Origin: DYKG01 sp964596185
GTDB lineage: Bacteria > Muiribacteriota > Ozemobacteria > Ozemobacterales > Ozemobacteraceae
DNA length: 64,000 nucleotides
NCBI GenBank assembly: GCA_964596185.1
Contig: CAZQUE010000015.1
Coordinates: 1 to 64,000, forward strand
Direction of reading: 5' to 3'
Below are positions 16,039-25,737 of the stretch, piece after piece. The translations under genes were made by a program, and so were the position numbers. Each line of letters starts with the position of its first letter. Position 1 is the first letter of the stretch. The notes under the pieces are model-generated. The model searched no databases. It was given only the letters and a program-made list of their open reading frames with translations, and was not told the DNA's origin.

Positions 16039-17631
16039 ATGAGAAAAACCAAAATATTAGTCACACTTGGCCCCGCCGCAGAAGAAGAAAATGTATTGAG
16101 AAGCCTGATTGAAGCAGGTATGAACGTTGCCCGACTGAATTTTTCCCATGGTGATTTTGAAGAACATGGCAAAAGAATCGAGCGCATCAAAAAGCTCCGT
16201 GAAGAAATGCAAAAACCGGTTGCCCTGCTTCTGGACACCAAAGGCCCGGAAATCAGAACCGGAGAAGTTGAAAATGACCGGATTTTTCTCGAAGCTGGTA
16301 AAAAAATAACCATCACTACCGAGTCGGTAATCGGCACCCCTGACCTGCTTGGCGTATCCTATGAAAAACTGCCTTCGATGCTCGAACCGGGCGGAAGCAT
16401 ACTGCTAGATGACGGCTTGATTCAGCTTAAAGTCGACAGAATCATCAATCATCAGAATATCGAATGCACCATCCAGAATGACGGCAGCATCAAATCCAAA
16501 CGTGGAGTAAATGTGCCGCGCCTGCAGTTGAATCTGCCTAATCCCACCCCTAAGGATCGCGACGACATTCGATTTGCCGCTGCGAACGACTTCGATTTCA
16601 TCGCTGTTTCCTTTGCCGAATCAGAAGACACGATCCGCAGAGTCAAGGCGATTCTTGATGTCGAAGGCAAATCCAATATCAAGGTTATTGCCAAAATAGA
16701 AAATCATGCCGGACTGGCTAATTTTGACAGCATTCTCGAAGTCGCTGACGGGATAATGGTTGCTCGTGGTGATCTTGGCGTCGAACTTCTGCCAGAAGAA
16801 GTGCCGATCGTTCAAAAAGAGATCATTCGACGCTGCTACATGGCGGGCAAACCCGTAATTACCGCAACACAGATGCTGCATACGATGATCGAATCGCCCC
16901 GCCCCACCCGTGCCGAAGTCTCTGACGTTGCTAATGCCATATATGATTTCACCTCGGCTGTAATGCTTTCCGGTGAAACTTCAGTCGGCAAATATCCGGT
17001 AGAATGCGTAAAACTGCTTGACCGGGTTGCCAGTAATACTGAAGACGCCATCGATTATAAAAGAATTTATTCGGCATTTTCTCATGTAGAGCAATTCGCC
17101 GATCGCACCAGCGCGGTCACCAATGCAGCAATTACCACCGCCTACAATGTCGGGGCCAGCGCTATTATCACCGTTACCGAAAGCGGAAAAACTGCCCAGG
17201 CACTTTCCAAACTTCGGCCAAGCATTCCGATCATCGCAGTGGTATCCAGCCAGAAGCTTTTCAATCAGCTCAGCATCAACTGGGGCATTACCCCGGTTAT
17301 GGGTCGCAGCTTCAGCAGCATTGAAGAGCTCTATCGCGAATCGATACGGCTTAGCCGCCAGACCAACCTGATCAACGACGGCGACACCGTTATTCTGGTT
17401 GCAGGTCTGCCGGTCGGCAGAAGCGGCGGAACCAACATGATCAAGGTCGAAACGGTTGGCAATGCTGCCAGGTGTCCAAACCGGCGCAAGTCAGACGAGA
17501 CCTGCACGGCATTGAAGTTTTCTCTCGGCCAGGAAAAATCGAGCCACAGTCGGCTCAACCAGGAAGTCAATGGCGGCAGTGGCCCATTGTCATTGCTCAG
17601 TCGGCCAATAGTTTCCAATCGCCACAGTTAA
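16039..17631 (+). CDS. pyk: Pyruvate kinase with a C-terminal tail
   Basis: A 530-residue enzyme converting phosphoenolpyruvate and ADP to pyruvate and ATP. Signatures: MRKTKILVTLGPA, NFSHGDFEEH, LLLDTKGPEIRTGE, VIAKIENHAGLANFDSIL (catalytic Lys region) and VMVARGDLGVE-like IMVARGDLGVELLP. The domain ends normally at GGTNMIKVETVG, near residue 475. About 54 further residues, rich in Ser, Arg and Asn, follow; they do not resemble the PEP-utiliser domain found in some longer pyruvate kinases. The tail could reflect a frameshift past a normal end or a lineage-specific extension. The ATG lacks a close ribosome site; AGGAAAGGAG lies about 20 bases upstream. Confidence 0.96.
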   Translation: MRKTKILVTLGPAAEEENVLRSLIEAGMNVARLNFSHGDFEEHGKRIERIKKLREEMQKPVALLLDTKGPEIRTGEVENDRIFLEAGKKITITTESVIGTPDLLGVSYEKLPSMLEPGGSILLDDGLIQLKVDRIINHQNIECTIQNDGSIKSKRGVNVPRLQLNLPNPTPKDRDDIRFAAANDFDFIAVSFAESEDTIRRVKAILDVEGKSNIKVIAKIENHAGLANFDSILEVADGIMVARGDLGVELLPEEVPIVQKEIIRRCYMAGKPVITATQMLHTMIESPRPTRAEVSDVANAIYDFTSAVMLSGETSVGKYPVECVKLLDRVASNTEDAIDYKRIYSAFSHVEQFADRTSAVTNAAITTAYNVGASAIITVTESGKTAQALSKLRPSIPIIAVVSSQKLFNQLSINWGITPVMGRSFSSIEELYRESIRLSRQTNLINDGDTVILVAGLPVGRSGGTNMIKVETVGNAARCPNRRKSDETCTALKFSLGQEKSSHSRLNQEVNGGSGPLSLLSRPIVSNRHS

Positions 17632-17670
17632 CAAGCCATTTTTCGAACTTTAACTCTCGATTATCTGACA

Positions 17671-17703
17671 AAACCGCCCGAAAAACATCGGGCGGTTTTT
17701 CTT
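17671..17703 (+). terminator. Intrinsic terminator after pyruvate kinase
   Basis: CCGCCCGA (17674-17681) pairs with TCGGGCGG (17688-17695), followed by ttttt. Flanking A and T runs make it usable from both strands, which suits the convergent aminotransferase gene. Confidence 0.9.
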
Positions 17704-17733
17704 TGATAAGAGGCTATTGAAAAGATTCCAGGC

Positions 17734-18804
17734 TTATTTTTGCAAAAAATCGTTAACTGCGTTGAAAAAGCAATCATTCTGCTCGGCGCTACCGATGCTG
17801 ACACGCAAGTGGTTTTTCAGAATCGGATGCGCGCCAATGTCACGAATAGCAATATCGCTTTGTTTGAGATGCTCGAAAAGCTCTGCCGATTTTTCCCCAA
17901 TCGAAAAGGTTAGAAAATTGGTAAAGGTCGGCCAGGTTTTGAGCCCTTTGAGCTGCTGCATTTTCTCTAGCAAAACTTCTTTGAGACGGATAGTCTCTTT
18001 TACCTGATTCAAAAAAACATTTTTGTTCATCAGCATGGTCATGACAAAGGTTTGCACTAGAATGCTGGTGTTGAAAATAGTCTGCACCTTGCGGATTTCT
18101 TCAACGTTTTCGGCGCAGCTTGCCAGGTAGCCAAAGCGCACTCCGGCAGCAGAAAAAGATTTCGAGAACGATCTGACGATAATCAGATGCTTGAAATCAT
18201 TTATACGATCGATCCAGGTTTTCTTAGAAAATTCGAAATAAGTTTCATCGATTATTACCGGCTTTTGCGTATTTTCGAGAATATGGAGAATTTGGGCATC
18301 ATCGAGAAGATGTCCGGTCGGATTATTGGGATTGCACAAAACTCCAAGTCGGCAATTTTCAGAGTTGAGAATCTCGAGGTATTCTTTCTCATCAAAAGTG
18401 AAATCAGCGTTGAAATTCTGATAGCGAATATTCAAACCGGCAGCGCGACTATAGGTTGAATAGTCGAAATATGAAGGAGCGTGGGTCAGCACGAAAGAGT
18501 CGTTATTTTCGCGCACGGCGAGGAAGCAGGCAAAAAGCATGTCATCGGCGCCATTGCCCCAGAGAAGATTTTTAGAAGTCACACCGTGACCGACATAATC
18601 GACCAGACATTTCTTCAATTCACCGGTAACCGGGCTGAAATAGCGGTTGAGGGAAACCTGCTGCAGGCTTTGCTGTAATGCCTCATCGATTGCCCGATAT
18701 GGGTCGAGAGGGCTTTCATTCAAACAAAGCATGTGCTTTTTGCGGGGAACGGAGATATCTGCTGGTGGCCCGGCCTGAAGCAGGTCGGTTCGAAACATTG
18801 GCAT
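17734..18804 (-). CDS. Histidinol-phosphate aminotransferase-like PLP enzyme
   Basis: A 356-residue fold-type I aminotransferase. The start at ATG 18804 has AAGGAA nearby and gives a normal N-terminus; the longer frame to 18867 has no ribosome site. Visible features: LCLNESPLDP (substrate-binding N-terminus), GNGADDML, CNPNNPTGHL, IIDETYFEF and RSFSKSFSAAG with the PLP lysine Lys215. This is the HisC/CobD-like subgroup (glutamate-histidinol phosphate or related transamination). No histidine or cobalamin biosynthesis gene is nearby, so the exact substrate is open. Confidence 0.85.
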   Translation of the reverse strand: MPMFRTDLLQAGPPADISVPRKKHMLCLNESPLDPYRAIDEALQQSLQQVSLNRYFSPVTGELKKCLVDYVGHGVTSKNLLWGNGADDMLFACFLAVRENNDSFVLTHAPSYFDYSTYSRAAGLNIRYQNFNADFTFDEKEYLEILNSENCRLGVLCNPNNPTGHLLDDAQILHILENTQKPVIIDETYFEFSKKTWIDRINDFKHLIIVRSFSKSFSAAGVRFGYLASCAENVEEIRKVQTIFNTSILVQTFVMTMLMNKNVFLNQVKETIRLKEVLLEKMQQLKGLKTWPTFTNFLTFSIGEKSAELFEHLKQSDIAIRDIGAHPILKNHLRVSIGSAEQNDCFFNAVNDFLQK

Positions 18805-18893
18805 AGGGTAATTCCTTTCGCTGGATGCTTTTTTGAGCATTCTAACAATCGATATGTTACAATTCAAGTTAATACTACGGCGAGAGGGCTTTT

Positions 18894-20450
18894 ATGGCAG
18901 CAAGAAAGGCAAACAATTCTTCGTGCAGCACGCTGCTCTACCTTATTTTTTTTCTGGGGCTGAGTTTTTTCAATCATTTTATTGAAAAGGATTTGGAGCA
19001 GGACAGAATTCAGATGAAAAAACAGGGTCATCGCCCCCTATCTCTGGCCCAAAAGCTGAAAAACTTCAACGACTCTCAACTTTTACAGATGCTTGATGAG
19101 CCCGGCTTCATTTCGAGAAAAGACAGTGGCAGCGGCCGCAATCTATTGCACGTAGCCTGTGAGCTCAATCGGCCGGAATTGGCAAAAAAGCTTATTGAGA
19201 AGGGCTTTTCGATCAATCAACCCGACAACAGATCTTTTACTCCAATCATGATCGCTTTAATCAGTGATTCTCGGCCATGTGTCGAATTGTTGATGGAACA
19301 CAATCCTGATCTTACCATAGATTGTCGCCAGCGCTATCCTATCCACAGTGCTGCCCAGCGAGGCTATCTTCATGTGGTCAAGGAATCGCTTCGCCAGGGA
19401 GTAGATGTAAATTCCAGAACGCAAAGCGGTCGCCATACGCCACTGCATCTGGCTGCAAAGAATGGAAAATTCGACATTGTCGTTCTGCTGATTGAAAACG
19501 GCGCTAATCCGTCGTCTACAATGAGCTATGGCTGGACTCCGGGTGATCTTGCCTTCAAAAAATACAAACACATATCACTTTATCTCCAAAATAAAGGCGG
19601 AGCATTGAATGTCGGCCAACTGCAACAGGAATTCGAACTGGTCGATGGCTGGCCATTGCCCGGGCCAGATGAAATGAAAAACAACACCAGTTCGACTGAT
19701 ACTACACTTTTTGCTGCGGTGCTCAACGATGACCTCGAAGCAATCAAAAATGCCGGAGCCAATGAAAATTTTGACGGTTTAAACAGGGCCGGAACCCCAC
19801 TTTTGTGTTTCGCCCTGCTCAATAAAAAATTCGCCGCCGCCCAGCTCATTTTGAATAAGATTAAGAAAATTGATCAAACCGACATGGCCAGCAGAACTGC
19901 TCTTATTTGCGCAACAATAGGAGAAAACGAAGAACTGGCAAGCGATATTCTTGCGCGAAATGCAAATCCAAGTAGCCAGGATCTAACCGGCAACACAGCA
20001 CTGCATTACGCGGTCAAAACCTGGCAGAATCAACTGGTCATCAAGCTTATAAATGCCGGCGCCGAAGTTTTTGCAGTTAACCTGTTGCAGCAAGGCCCGC
20101 AGCATATAGCCGCCGAGACTGGCAACTTGCAGATAGTCGAATTTTTACTGCAGAATGGTTGCGATATAAATCTTGACGATGCCAGAGGTAACACGGTTTT
20201 ACACCTGGCTGCCGCAAAAGGCAACCTGCCGATGGTCGAGCGCCTGCTCAAGAGCGGCGCAAACCCGCACATCAAAAATATTGCGGGAAAAAAAGCAGCT
20301 GATCTTGTTCCTGGAGGAAATTCGGCATTGAAAGCAATTTTGGCAAACCGCGTTGAAATCGAAGGGACAAATCCCGTCAAAAATGCTCCGGCTGAGATCA
20401 ATTTGCAATTGCCGAAAGTTGCCTTACCATCGGCAGAGGCAGAAAACTAA
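18894..20450 (+). CDS. Membrane-anchored ankyrin-repeat protein
   Basis: A 518-residue protein with one N-terminal hydrophobic helix (about residues 11-27, LLYLIFFLGLSFFNHF). Roughly ten ankyrin repeats follow from about residue 75 to 470. Clear examples are GRNLLHVACELNRPELAKKL, HTPLHLAAKNGKFDIVVLLI, GNTALHYAVKTWQNQLVIKL and GNTVLHLAAAKGNLPMVERL. A linker with poorer repeats (about 240-270) divides them into two blocks. A protein-binding scaffold is expected; the side of the membrane is not decided. GAGAGGG precedes the ATG. It stops five bases short of the convergent cyclase gene. Confidence 0.88.
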   Translation: MAARKANNSSCSTLLYLIFFLGLSFFNHFIEKDLEQDRIQMKKQGHRPLSLAQKLKNFNDSQLLQMLDEPGFISRKDSGSGRNLLHVACELNRPELAKKLIEKGFSINQPDNRSFTPIMIALISDSRPCVELLMEHNPDLTIDCRQRYPIHSAAQRGYLHVVKESLRQGVDVNSRTQSGRHTPLHLAAKNGKFDIVVLLIENGANPSSTMSYGWTPGDLAFKKYKHISLYLQNKGGALNVGQLQQEFELVDGWPLPGPDEMKNNTSSTDTTLFAAVLNDDLEAIKNAGANENFDGLNRAGTPLLCFALLNKKFAAAQLILNKIKKIDQTDMASRTALICATIGENEELASDILARNANPSSQDLTGNTALHYAVKTWQNQLVIKLINAGAEVFAVNLLQQGPQHIAAETGNLQIVEFLLQNGCDINLDDARGNTVLHLAAAKGNLPMVERLLKSGANPHIKNIAGKKAADLVPGGNSALKAILANRVEIEGTNPVKNAPAEINLQLPKVALPSAEAEN

Positions 20451-20455
20451 AATGA

Positions 20456-22546
20456 CTATTTGAACTGAATTCTGTAAACGCCGTCCCAGTTGGTGCCGGG
20501 TGGGTTATCATTGAGTTCACGGCAGCGATTCATGTAAATTTCAGCAATGTAATCGTCTTTAAAGTCTTCGAGAATTTTCTGAAACAATCCGTAAGCTTCA
20601 CGCCAATCACGTGCCAGGTATCGCTCAAGGGCCTCTTCGGTCATCTGGGAAATTCTTTGGTTTTCTTCAGCAGATTCATCATTCAACGTGCCAAGCAACT
20701 GATAAATTTTGACACTTTGTTCGCGGCCCTTAACCGTAACCAGGTCGAGTGGCCGAAAAATGAAATTTTCACCGGCATTCAGCTTGGTCGATTCACTGAC
20801 AATGATTTTAGAAAGATAAATTTTATTGAGCGATTCGAGGCGACTGGCAAGATTTACGTTATCACCGACAGCAGTATAATTGAAGCGGTCAGATGATCCA
20901 AAGTTGCCAATCAGCGAAGTGCCGGTATTAACCCCTATTCTGGTCAACAAACAGCTGCGATTTTCAGATTTCCATTTACTGTTCAGGCGCTCAACCCCGG
21001 CAATGATTTCAAATGCTGCCTGACAGGCATTTTTGGCTTGATCCGGATCCTGGTGTGGAGCGCCCCAGAAAGCCATGACTGAATCGCCGATATACTTGTC
21101 GATAGTCCCGCCATGTCGATGAATGATTGAACTGATTTCATCGAAATAAACGGACAGCTGCTCCATCAGTTCTTTGGGCTGAACTTTTTCGGTAATCGAA
21201 GAAAACCCCTGAATATCGGTAAACATCAGCGTAATTTCCTGAGACTGGGCATCTATCTTGGCTTCATTTTCGTCAGCAACCAGGCCCTGAACAATTTCAG
21301 AAGGAACATATTTTTTGAAAGCACTTAAAGCCTTTTTCATCGAGTTCATCGTTTCACCCATGCGCTGAATCTCGGAGATTGGAGAGCGGATGCCGATTTC
21401 ACCCTCAAAATCAAGGGTCTTGATCTTTTCGGCTTCGTTGGTCAAGCCTTTGATCGGCTCAGTTAATTCTCGTGATAACGCCGAAGTCAAAAAACCACCG
21501 ATAATCAGCAGCCAGAAAGAAAAAAGCAGTGTCGTTTCATGGGTACGGGCGATTGGGCCGATAAAATCATCTTCGGGAACGATAATGCCGAGATCCCAGT
21601 CACGGCCATAGTTTTGTGGAAAAGGTCGAAAAGAGGCTATGTATTTCTCACCCGAATGGGTGTAGACAAACTTGCGTTCGCGCTGACTGATGAAATGATC
21701 AACCGCTTCTTTGATCCAACCGCTGCGAATGATCTGCAACGTTGGTGAACGGGGCTTGCTTTTGTTTTCATTTATCAGAGAAGATTTTTCAGGGTAAGCA
21801 AGAATATTACCTTCGCTATCGAGAATGAAAGCAATACCAGACTCACCGATTCTCAGGCTTTTGAGAAATTCAGACAATTCGCCGAGACGAAAATCTATGC
21901 CCACTGCACCGACGAAGGTTCCGTCTTCGCTGTAAACCGGGTTTGCGCTGGTGATCCCAGGAATCTGATCGGTAAAAAGCCGGTATTCACGGCTCCAGAC
22001 CGCACGTCCTTCGGCTTTGGCCAGCACATACCAGGGTCGCTCTCTGGGGTCGTAGTTAAGAATAGAAGTTGCACTTGTCGCAATGATAACACCATCGGGA
22101 GTTCTTTCAAGCTCGATCATACCAACCGGATCAGATGTTCTGGAAATGATGCGGGTTGAATAGTTTCCATTTTCGAGGCGACGCGACATGATGAAGTTAC
22201 CGCCTTCATCGCCAAGGTAAACGGCTGAAAACTGCGGGTAAATATCAAGAGTCTCCAGACTGATAGCCTCGACCAGTTCCGGGTTATTGCCCATGGTAGA
22301 GCCGCGTTCAATCATTCTTCGCAGCAGATAACCGGTTTTGCCTGCCGGCTCGAGATGGTTAACCGTCTGCCTGATGACGGTTTCCGAAATCTGGTAAAGA
22401 AGTTCATCTGAAGTTTTGAGCATGATCTCAGAATTGCTGCGATAGCCGTAGACGACAATTCCGGCGACAATCAAAGAAAAAAGCGCCAGAAATGAGAAGA
22501 ATACGACGACCTGCAGACGATAGGTTCTGAAGTTCTGCTGACTCAC
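20456..22546 (-). CDS. Cache-HAMP-type adenylate/guanylate cyclase
   Basis: A 696-residue class III nucleotide cyclase starting GTG 22546 (GGAGAG about 10 bases ahead). TM1 (about 13-35) is followed by an extracytoplasmic dCache-like sensor containing RPWYVLAKAEGRAVW and VGAVGIDFRLGEL, TM2 (about 334-356), a HAMP-like segment, and a cyclase domain (about 440-615). The active site is complete: FTDIQGF and DKYIGDSVMAFWGAP hold both metal aspartates and the base-binding Lys; NYTAVGDNVNLASRLE holds Thr, Asn and Arg. The Lys/Thr pair suits ATP. A short C-terminal helical tail ends in NPPGTNWDGV, also found in the cyclase at 44827-47175. Confidence 0.93.
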   Translation of the reverse strand: MSQQNFRTYRLQVVVFFSFLALFSLIVAGIVVYGYRSNSEIMLKTSDELLYQISETVIRQTVNHLEPAGKTGYLLRRMIERGSTMGNNPELVEAISLETLDIYPQFSAVYLGDEGGNFIMSRRLENGNYSTRIISRTSDPVGMIELERTPDGVIIATSATSILNYDPRERPWYVLAKAEGRAVWSREYRLFTDQIPGITSANPVYSEDGTFVGAVGIDFRLGELSEFLKSLRIGESGIAFILDSEGNILAYPEKSSLINENKSKPRSPTLQIIRSGWIKEAVDHFISQRERKFVYTHSGEKYIASFRPFPQNYGRDWDLGIIVPEDDFIGPIARTHETTLLFSFWLLIIGGFLTSALSRELTEPIKGLTNEAEKIKTLDFEGEIGIRSPISEIQRMGETMNSMKKALSAFKKYVPSEIVQGLVADENEAKIDAQSQEITLMFTDIQGFSSITEKVQPKELMEQLSVYFDEISSIIHRHGGTIDKYIGDSVMAFWGAPHQDPDQAKNACQAAFEIIAGVERLNSKWKSENRSCLLTRIGVNTGTSLIGNFGSSDRFNYTAVGDNVNLASRLESLNKIYLSKIIVSESTKLNAGENFIFRPLDLVTVKGREQSVKIYQLLGTLNDESAEENQRISQMTEEALERYLARDWREAYGLFQKILEDFKDDYIAEIYMNRCRELNDNPPGTNWDGVYRIQFK

Positions 22547-22696
22547 TGCAATTTGCTCTCCATCTCAGAATGAATTTTATCATTTTTAAAGGCAGTTTGC
22601 AGAAATTATTGCCGGCAAACAAAAGGTTTTAATTCAAGGGCAAAAGTTATATATTACCAGAAAATAATCCAGGCTCAGTATGATGGAGGGAATGAA

Positions 22697-24715
22697 ATGC
22701 TTGCCAATAAAAACATAGCAGATGCAATGACAATCAGGCTGGAAAATACCTTACCCGACTACCCGGAGTTCCAGACCGGAATCAGGCGTGCACCCGATCG
22801 CGGATTCAACCTGAACCAGCACGAAACCGAGACAGCCCTGAAGAATGCGTTGCGCTACATTCCAGAAGAGTTGCACGAACAGCTGATTCCTGAATTTCTC
22901 GAAGAACTGAAAACTCGCGGAAGGATCTATGGCTATCGCTATCGTCCGGCCGGCCGAATTTTTGGCCGTCCAATTGATGAATACAAAGGCAACTGTGTTG
23001 AGGGAAAAGCCTTTCAGGTAATGATAGACAACAATCTTGATTTTGAAATAGCCCTTTATCCTTACGAGCTGGTAACTTATGGCGAAACTGGCCAGGTCTG
23101 CCAGAACTGGATGCAATATCGCCTGATAAAAAAATATCTTGAGGTAATGACTCAGGAGCAAACCCTGGTGGTTATGTCTGGGCATCCTCTCGGCCTGTTC
23201 AAATCCCATCCTTCTGCACCGCGGGTCATCATGAGTCACGGACTGTTGATCGGCATGTTTGACAATCAAAGTGAATGGCATCGCGCCATGCAGCTTGGAG
23301 TTTCAAACTATGGTCAGATGACGGCGGGAGGCTGGATGTACATCGGCCCTCAGGGAATTGTTCATGGAACCTTCAACACGATTTTAAATGCCGGGCGAAT
23401 GAAGCTGGGCATTGGTGCCACCGAAGATTTGCGCGGTCATCTTTTCGTTTCATCAGGACTGGGAGGGATGAGCGGAGCCCAACCCAAGGCGATAGAGATT
23501 GCCAACGGAGTTGGCATTGTCGCTGAGGTTGATTATTCACGCATCAAGACAAGGCATGATCAGGGCTGGGTTTCACTTATTGCCGAAACGCCGGAAAAAG
23601 CCTTCATGCTTGCACAAGATCATATCTCTGCAAAAAAAAGCACTTCAATCGCTTTTCATGGCAATATCGTCGATTTACTTGAATATGCGGTGGACAAGAA
23701 CATTCACATCGAAATGCTTTCAGATCAGACCTCCTGCCATGCAGTTTATGATGGCGGTTATTGTCCGAAAGGCCTGACTTTCGAGCAGCGCACCGAAATG
23801 CTGGCGAAAGATCCGCCCCGTTTCAAAACTCTCGTCGATGCATCTTTGCAGGCGCATTTCCGGGCGATTAAAACGCTCTCTGAACGTGGAACATATTTCT
23901 TCGACTACGGCAACGCGTTCATGCGAGCAGTTTTCGATGCCGGCGTCAAAGAAATTTGCGCCAACGGCGAAAATCCCCGTGATGGCTTTATTTTTCCTTC
24001 TTACGTAGAAGACATTATGGGGCCGATGCTGTTCGACTTCGGTTATGGACCGTTTCGCTGGGTATGCCTGAGTGGCAAGAGTGAAGATTTACGTAAAACT
24101 GACGCGGCAGCAATGAACTGCATCGATCCGAATCGCCGGGCGCAAGATCGCGACAACTATGTCTGGATCAAGGATGCCGAAAAGAACGCCCTGGTCGTTG
24201 GCACCCAGGCCAGAATTCTTTATCAGGACACGGAAGGCAGGGTAAAAATAGCCCTTAAATTCAATGAGATGGTGCGCAACGGTGAAATTGGGCCGGTAAT
24301 GCTGGGCCGCGACCATCACGATACCGGCGGCACCGACTCACCGTATCGCGAAACTGCCAACATAAAAGACGGCAGCAATATTACCGCAGAAATGGCCATT
24401 CATTGTTATGCAGGTAACGCCGCCCGTGGCATGAGCCTGATTTCATTGCACAACGGCGGCGGCGTAGGGATAGGCAAGTCGATAAACGGCGGTTTTGGCC
24501 TGGTTCTCGACGGTAGCGAAAGAGTTGACGAAATCATTCGTCAGTCGATGACCTGGGACGTAATGTGCGGCGTATCAAGGCGAGCCTGGGGCCGCTGTGA
24601 AAATGCGGTCGAAGTAAGTGCGGAATTCAACCGCAACAATCCCAATTATCACATAACTTTGCCCTACATTGCCGATGAAGACAAAGTTAAAAAGGCAGTC
24701 GCCGCGCTGTTTTAA
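22697..24715 (+). CDS. hutU: Urocanate hydratase
   Basis: A 672-residue urocanase, which adds water to urocanate to give imidazolone propionate in histidine breakdown. Recognisable segments: YRYRPAGRIFGRPIDEYKGN, VMSGHPLGLFKSHPSAPRV, NYGQMTAGGWMYIGPQGIVHG, SSGLGGMSGAQPKA (NAD-binding glycine-rich segment), SDQTSCHAVYDGGYCP and LGRDHHDTGGTDSPYRET. The length matches the long urocanase branch rather than the roughly 555-residue proteobacterial form. GGAGGG lies six bases before ATG 22697. No other hut gene is nearby, so it is an isolated member of the pathway in this window. Confidence 0.96.
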   Translation: MLANKNIADAMTIRLENTLPDYPEFQTGIRRAPDRGFNLNQHETETALKNALRYIPEELHEQLIPEFLEELKTRGRIYGYRYRPAGRIFGRPIDEYKGNCVEGKAFQVMIDNNLDFEIALYPYELVTYGETGQVCQNWMQYRLIKKYLEVMTQEQTLVVMSGHPLGLFKSHPSAPRVIMSHGLLIGMFDNQSEWHRAMQLGVSNYGQMTAGGWMYIGPQGIVHGTFNTILNAGRMKLGIGATEDLRGHLFVSSGLGGMSGAQPKAIEIANGVGIVAEVDYSRIKTRHDQGWVSLIAETPEKAFMLAQDHISAKKSTSIAFHGNIVDLLEYAVDKNIHIEMLSDQTSCHAVYDGGYCPKGLTFEQRTEMLAKDPPRFKTLVDASLQAHFRAIKTLSERGTYFFDYGNAFMRAVFDAGVKEICANGENPRDGFIFPSYVEDIMGPMLFDFGYGPFRWVCLSGKSEDLRKTDAAAMNCIDPNRRAQDRDNYVWIKDAEKNALVVGTQARILYQDTEGRVKIALKFNEMVRNGEIGPVMLGRDHHDTGGTDSPYRETANIKDGSNITAEMAIHCYAGNAARGMSLISLHNGGGVGIGKSINGGFGLVLDGSERVDEIIRQSMTWDVMCGVSRRAWGRCENAVEVSAEFNRNNPNYHITLPYIADEDKVKKAVAALF

Positions 24716-24724
24716 CGACCGCGT

Positions 24725-25579
24725 TCATTTTTCCCAGACGAACAGAGCCTGGGAGACCTCGTAAGCAAGTGAATATCTGCATGAATCGTCTTTTACCAGG
24801 CGGTTTTGCAGATATTTCTGCATTATCCCGCGATTATCTTTATCGACTTCGAGACCAGCTTTGATCAAAAGAGTCTCGACCGCCTCAGACTCATCGGAGA
24901 AGGTCCAGCGAAAAGGGCGGCGAATGATATGCAGACTGGGCAGCATGCCGCAATCAACCATAGCAAGATAGAGAATGGCGATTCGACGGCGCTCCAGCGA
25001 CACCTCTTCAAGTTTTAAAGCCCGGCGCATCTCTGGTTCAAGAGGCGAATCCGCATGGGGAATGAGCATTATCATGCGTCTACCGGTGCATTGCGCCAGC
25101 TTACGCAAAGTTTTTTCCAGCTGCGGCTGATGGTCGGCATCGGTCGATATTACACCCAGACTGTTCAAGCACAAGACGGTATCGAAGGTCTGCGGCAAAT
25201 CGAGTTCAAGCCAACGCCCGGCCAGCAGTTCGATATTTTCAACCTGCTCTTTATCTGCTTGAATCCTCAATTGATCGAGCATTGCCGGTGAAAAATCGGT
25301 GGCTGTTACCTGAGCAACCCTTTTCGCCAGTGGAACAGCAAAAGTACCCGGGCCGGCCGCCACATCGAGCACCCTTTCTTCTCTGTTCCAGACAAAGCGA
25401 TCGAGAAATTCCTCGGTTTCAATCCGGGCTTTTTCCGAGTGGGCTTTGGCAGCAAAATCAGCAGCCCTTTCATTCCAGAATTCAGGAGTTTCTTTGCGAT
25501 CGGTATCACCGTAGTTCAGCCCCCAGCGATGATTATACAGTTTTTTGAAATCTTCATTGAAATTGCTGTTCAGATTCAA
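24725..25579 (-). CDS. SAM-dependent methyltransferase
   Basis: About 284 residues. I chose TTG 25579 because GAGG lies seven bases ahead; the frame extends to a TTG at 25597. Class I methyltransferase fold: motif I VLDVAAGPGTFAVPLA, then VTATDFSPAML (acidic loop that binds the ribose) and FDTVLCLNSLGV (motif IV region). The N-terminal segment (PEFWNERAADFAAKA) is common in small-molecule methyltransferases of this group. The substrate is unknown. It is convergent with hutU (nine bases between stops) and lies downstream of the hypothetical gene pair behind a terminator. Confidence 0.82.
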   Translation of the reverse strand: MNLNSNFNEDFKKLYNHRWGLNYGDTDRKETPEFWNERAADFAAKAHSEKARIETEEFLDRFVWNREERVLDVAAGPGTFAVPLAKRVAQVTATDFSPAMLDQLRIQADKEQVENIELLAGRWLELDLPQTFDTVLCLNSLGVISTDADHQPQLEKTLRKLAQCTGRRMIMLIPHADSPLEPEMRRALKLEEVSLERRRIAILYLAMVDCGMLPSLHIIRRPFRWTFSDESEAVETLLIKAGLEVDKDNRGIMQKYLQNRLVKDDSCRYSLAYEVSQALFVWEK

Positions 25580-25654
25580 GTTACACCTCACCGGCAAATT
25601 TGCTTACAGATAAATATTACAATTTGTTACATAAAAATGTAAGCTTCGGAAGTA

Positions 25655-25687
25655 CAAAAAAACACGCCAGCCTCATGCCGGCGTGCA
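25655..25687 (-). terminator. Intrinsic terminator after the 25738-26766 gene
   Basis: Minus-strand GC-rich hairpin (cacgccggcatgaggctggcgtg) followed by a run of T (25662-25656). It ends the preceding two-gene unit. Confidence 0.8.
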
Positions 25688-25737
25688 ATAACAGGTTTGC
25701 ACAATTATCCCATATCCCTTTCAAGAGCCTTTAGTGG

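Noticed and set aside
22697..24715. A hut operon
   Set aside because: Only urocanate hydratase is present; no other histidine-degradation gene lies in the window.
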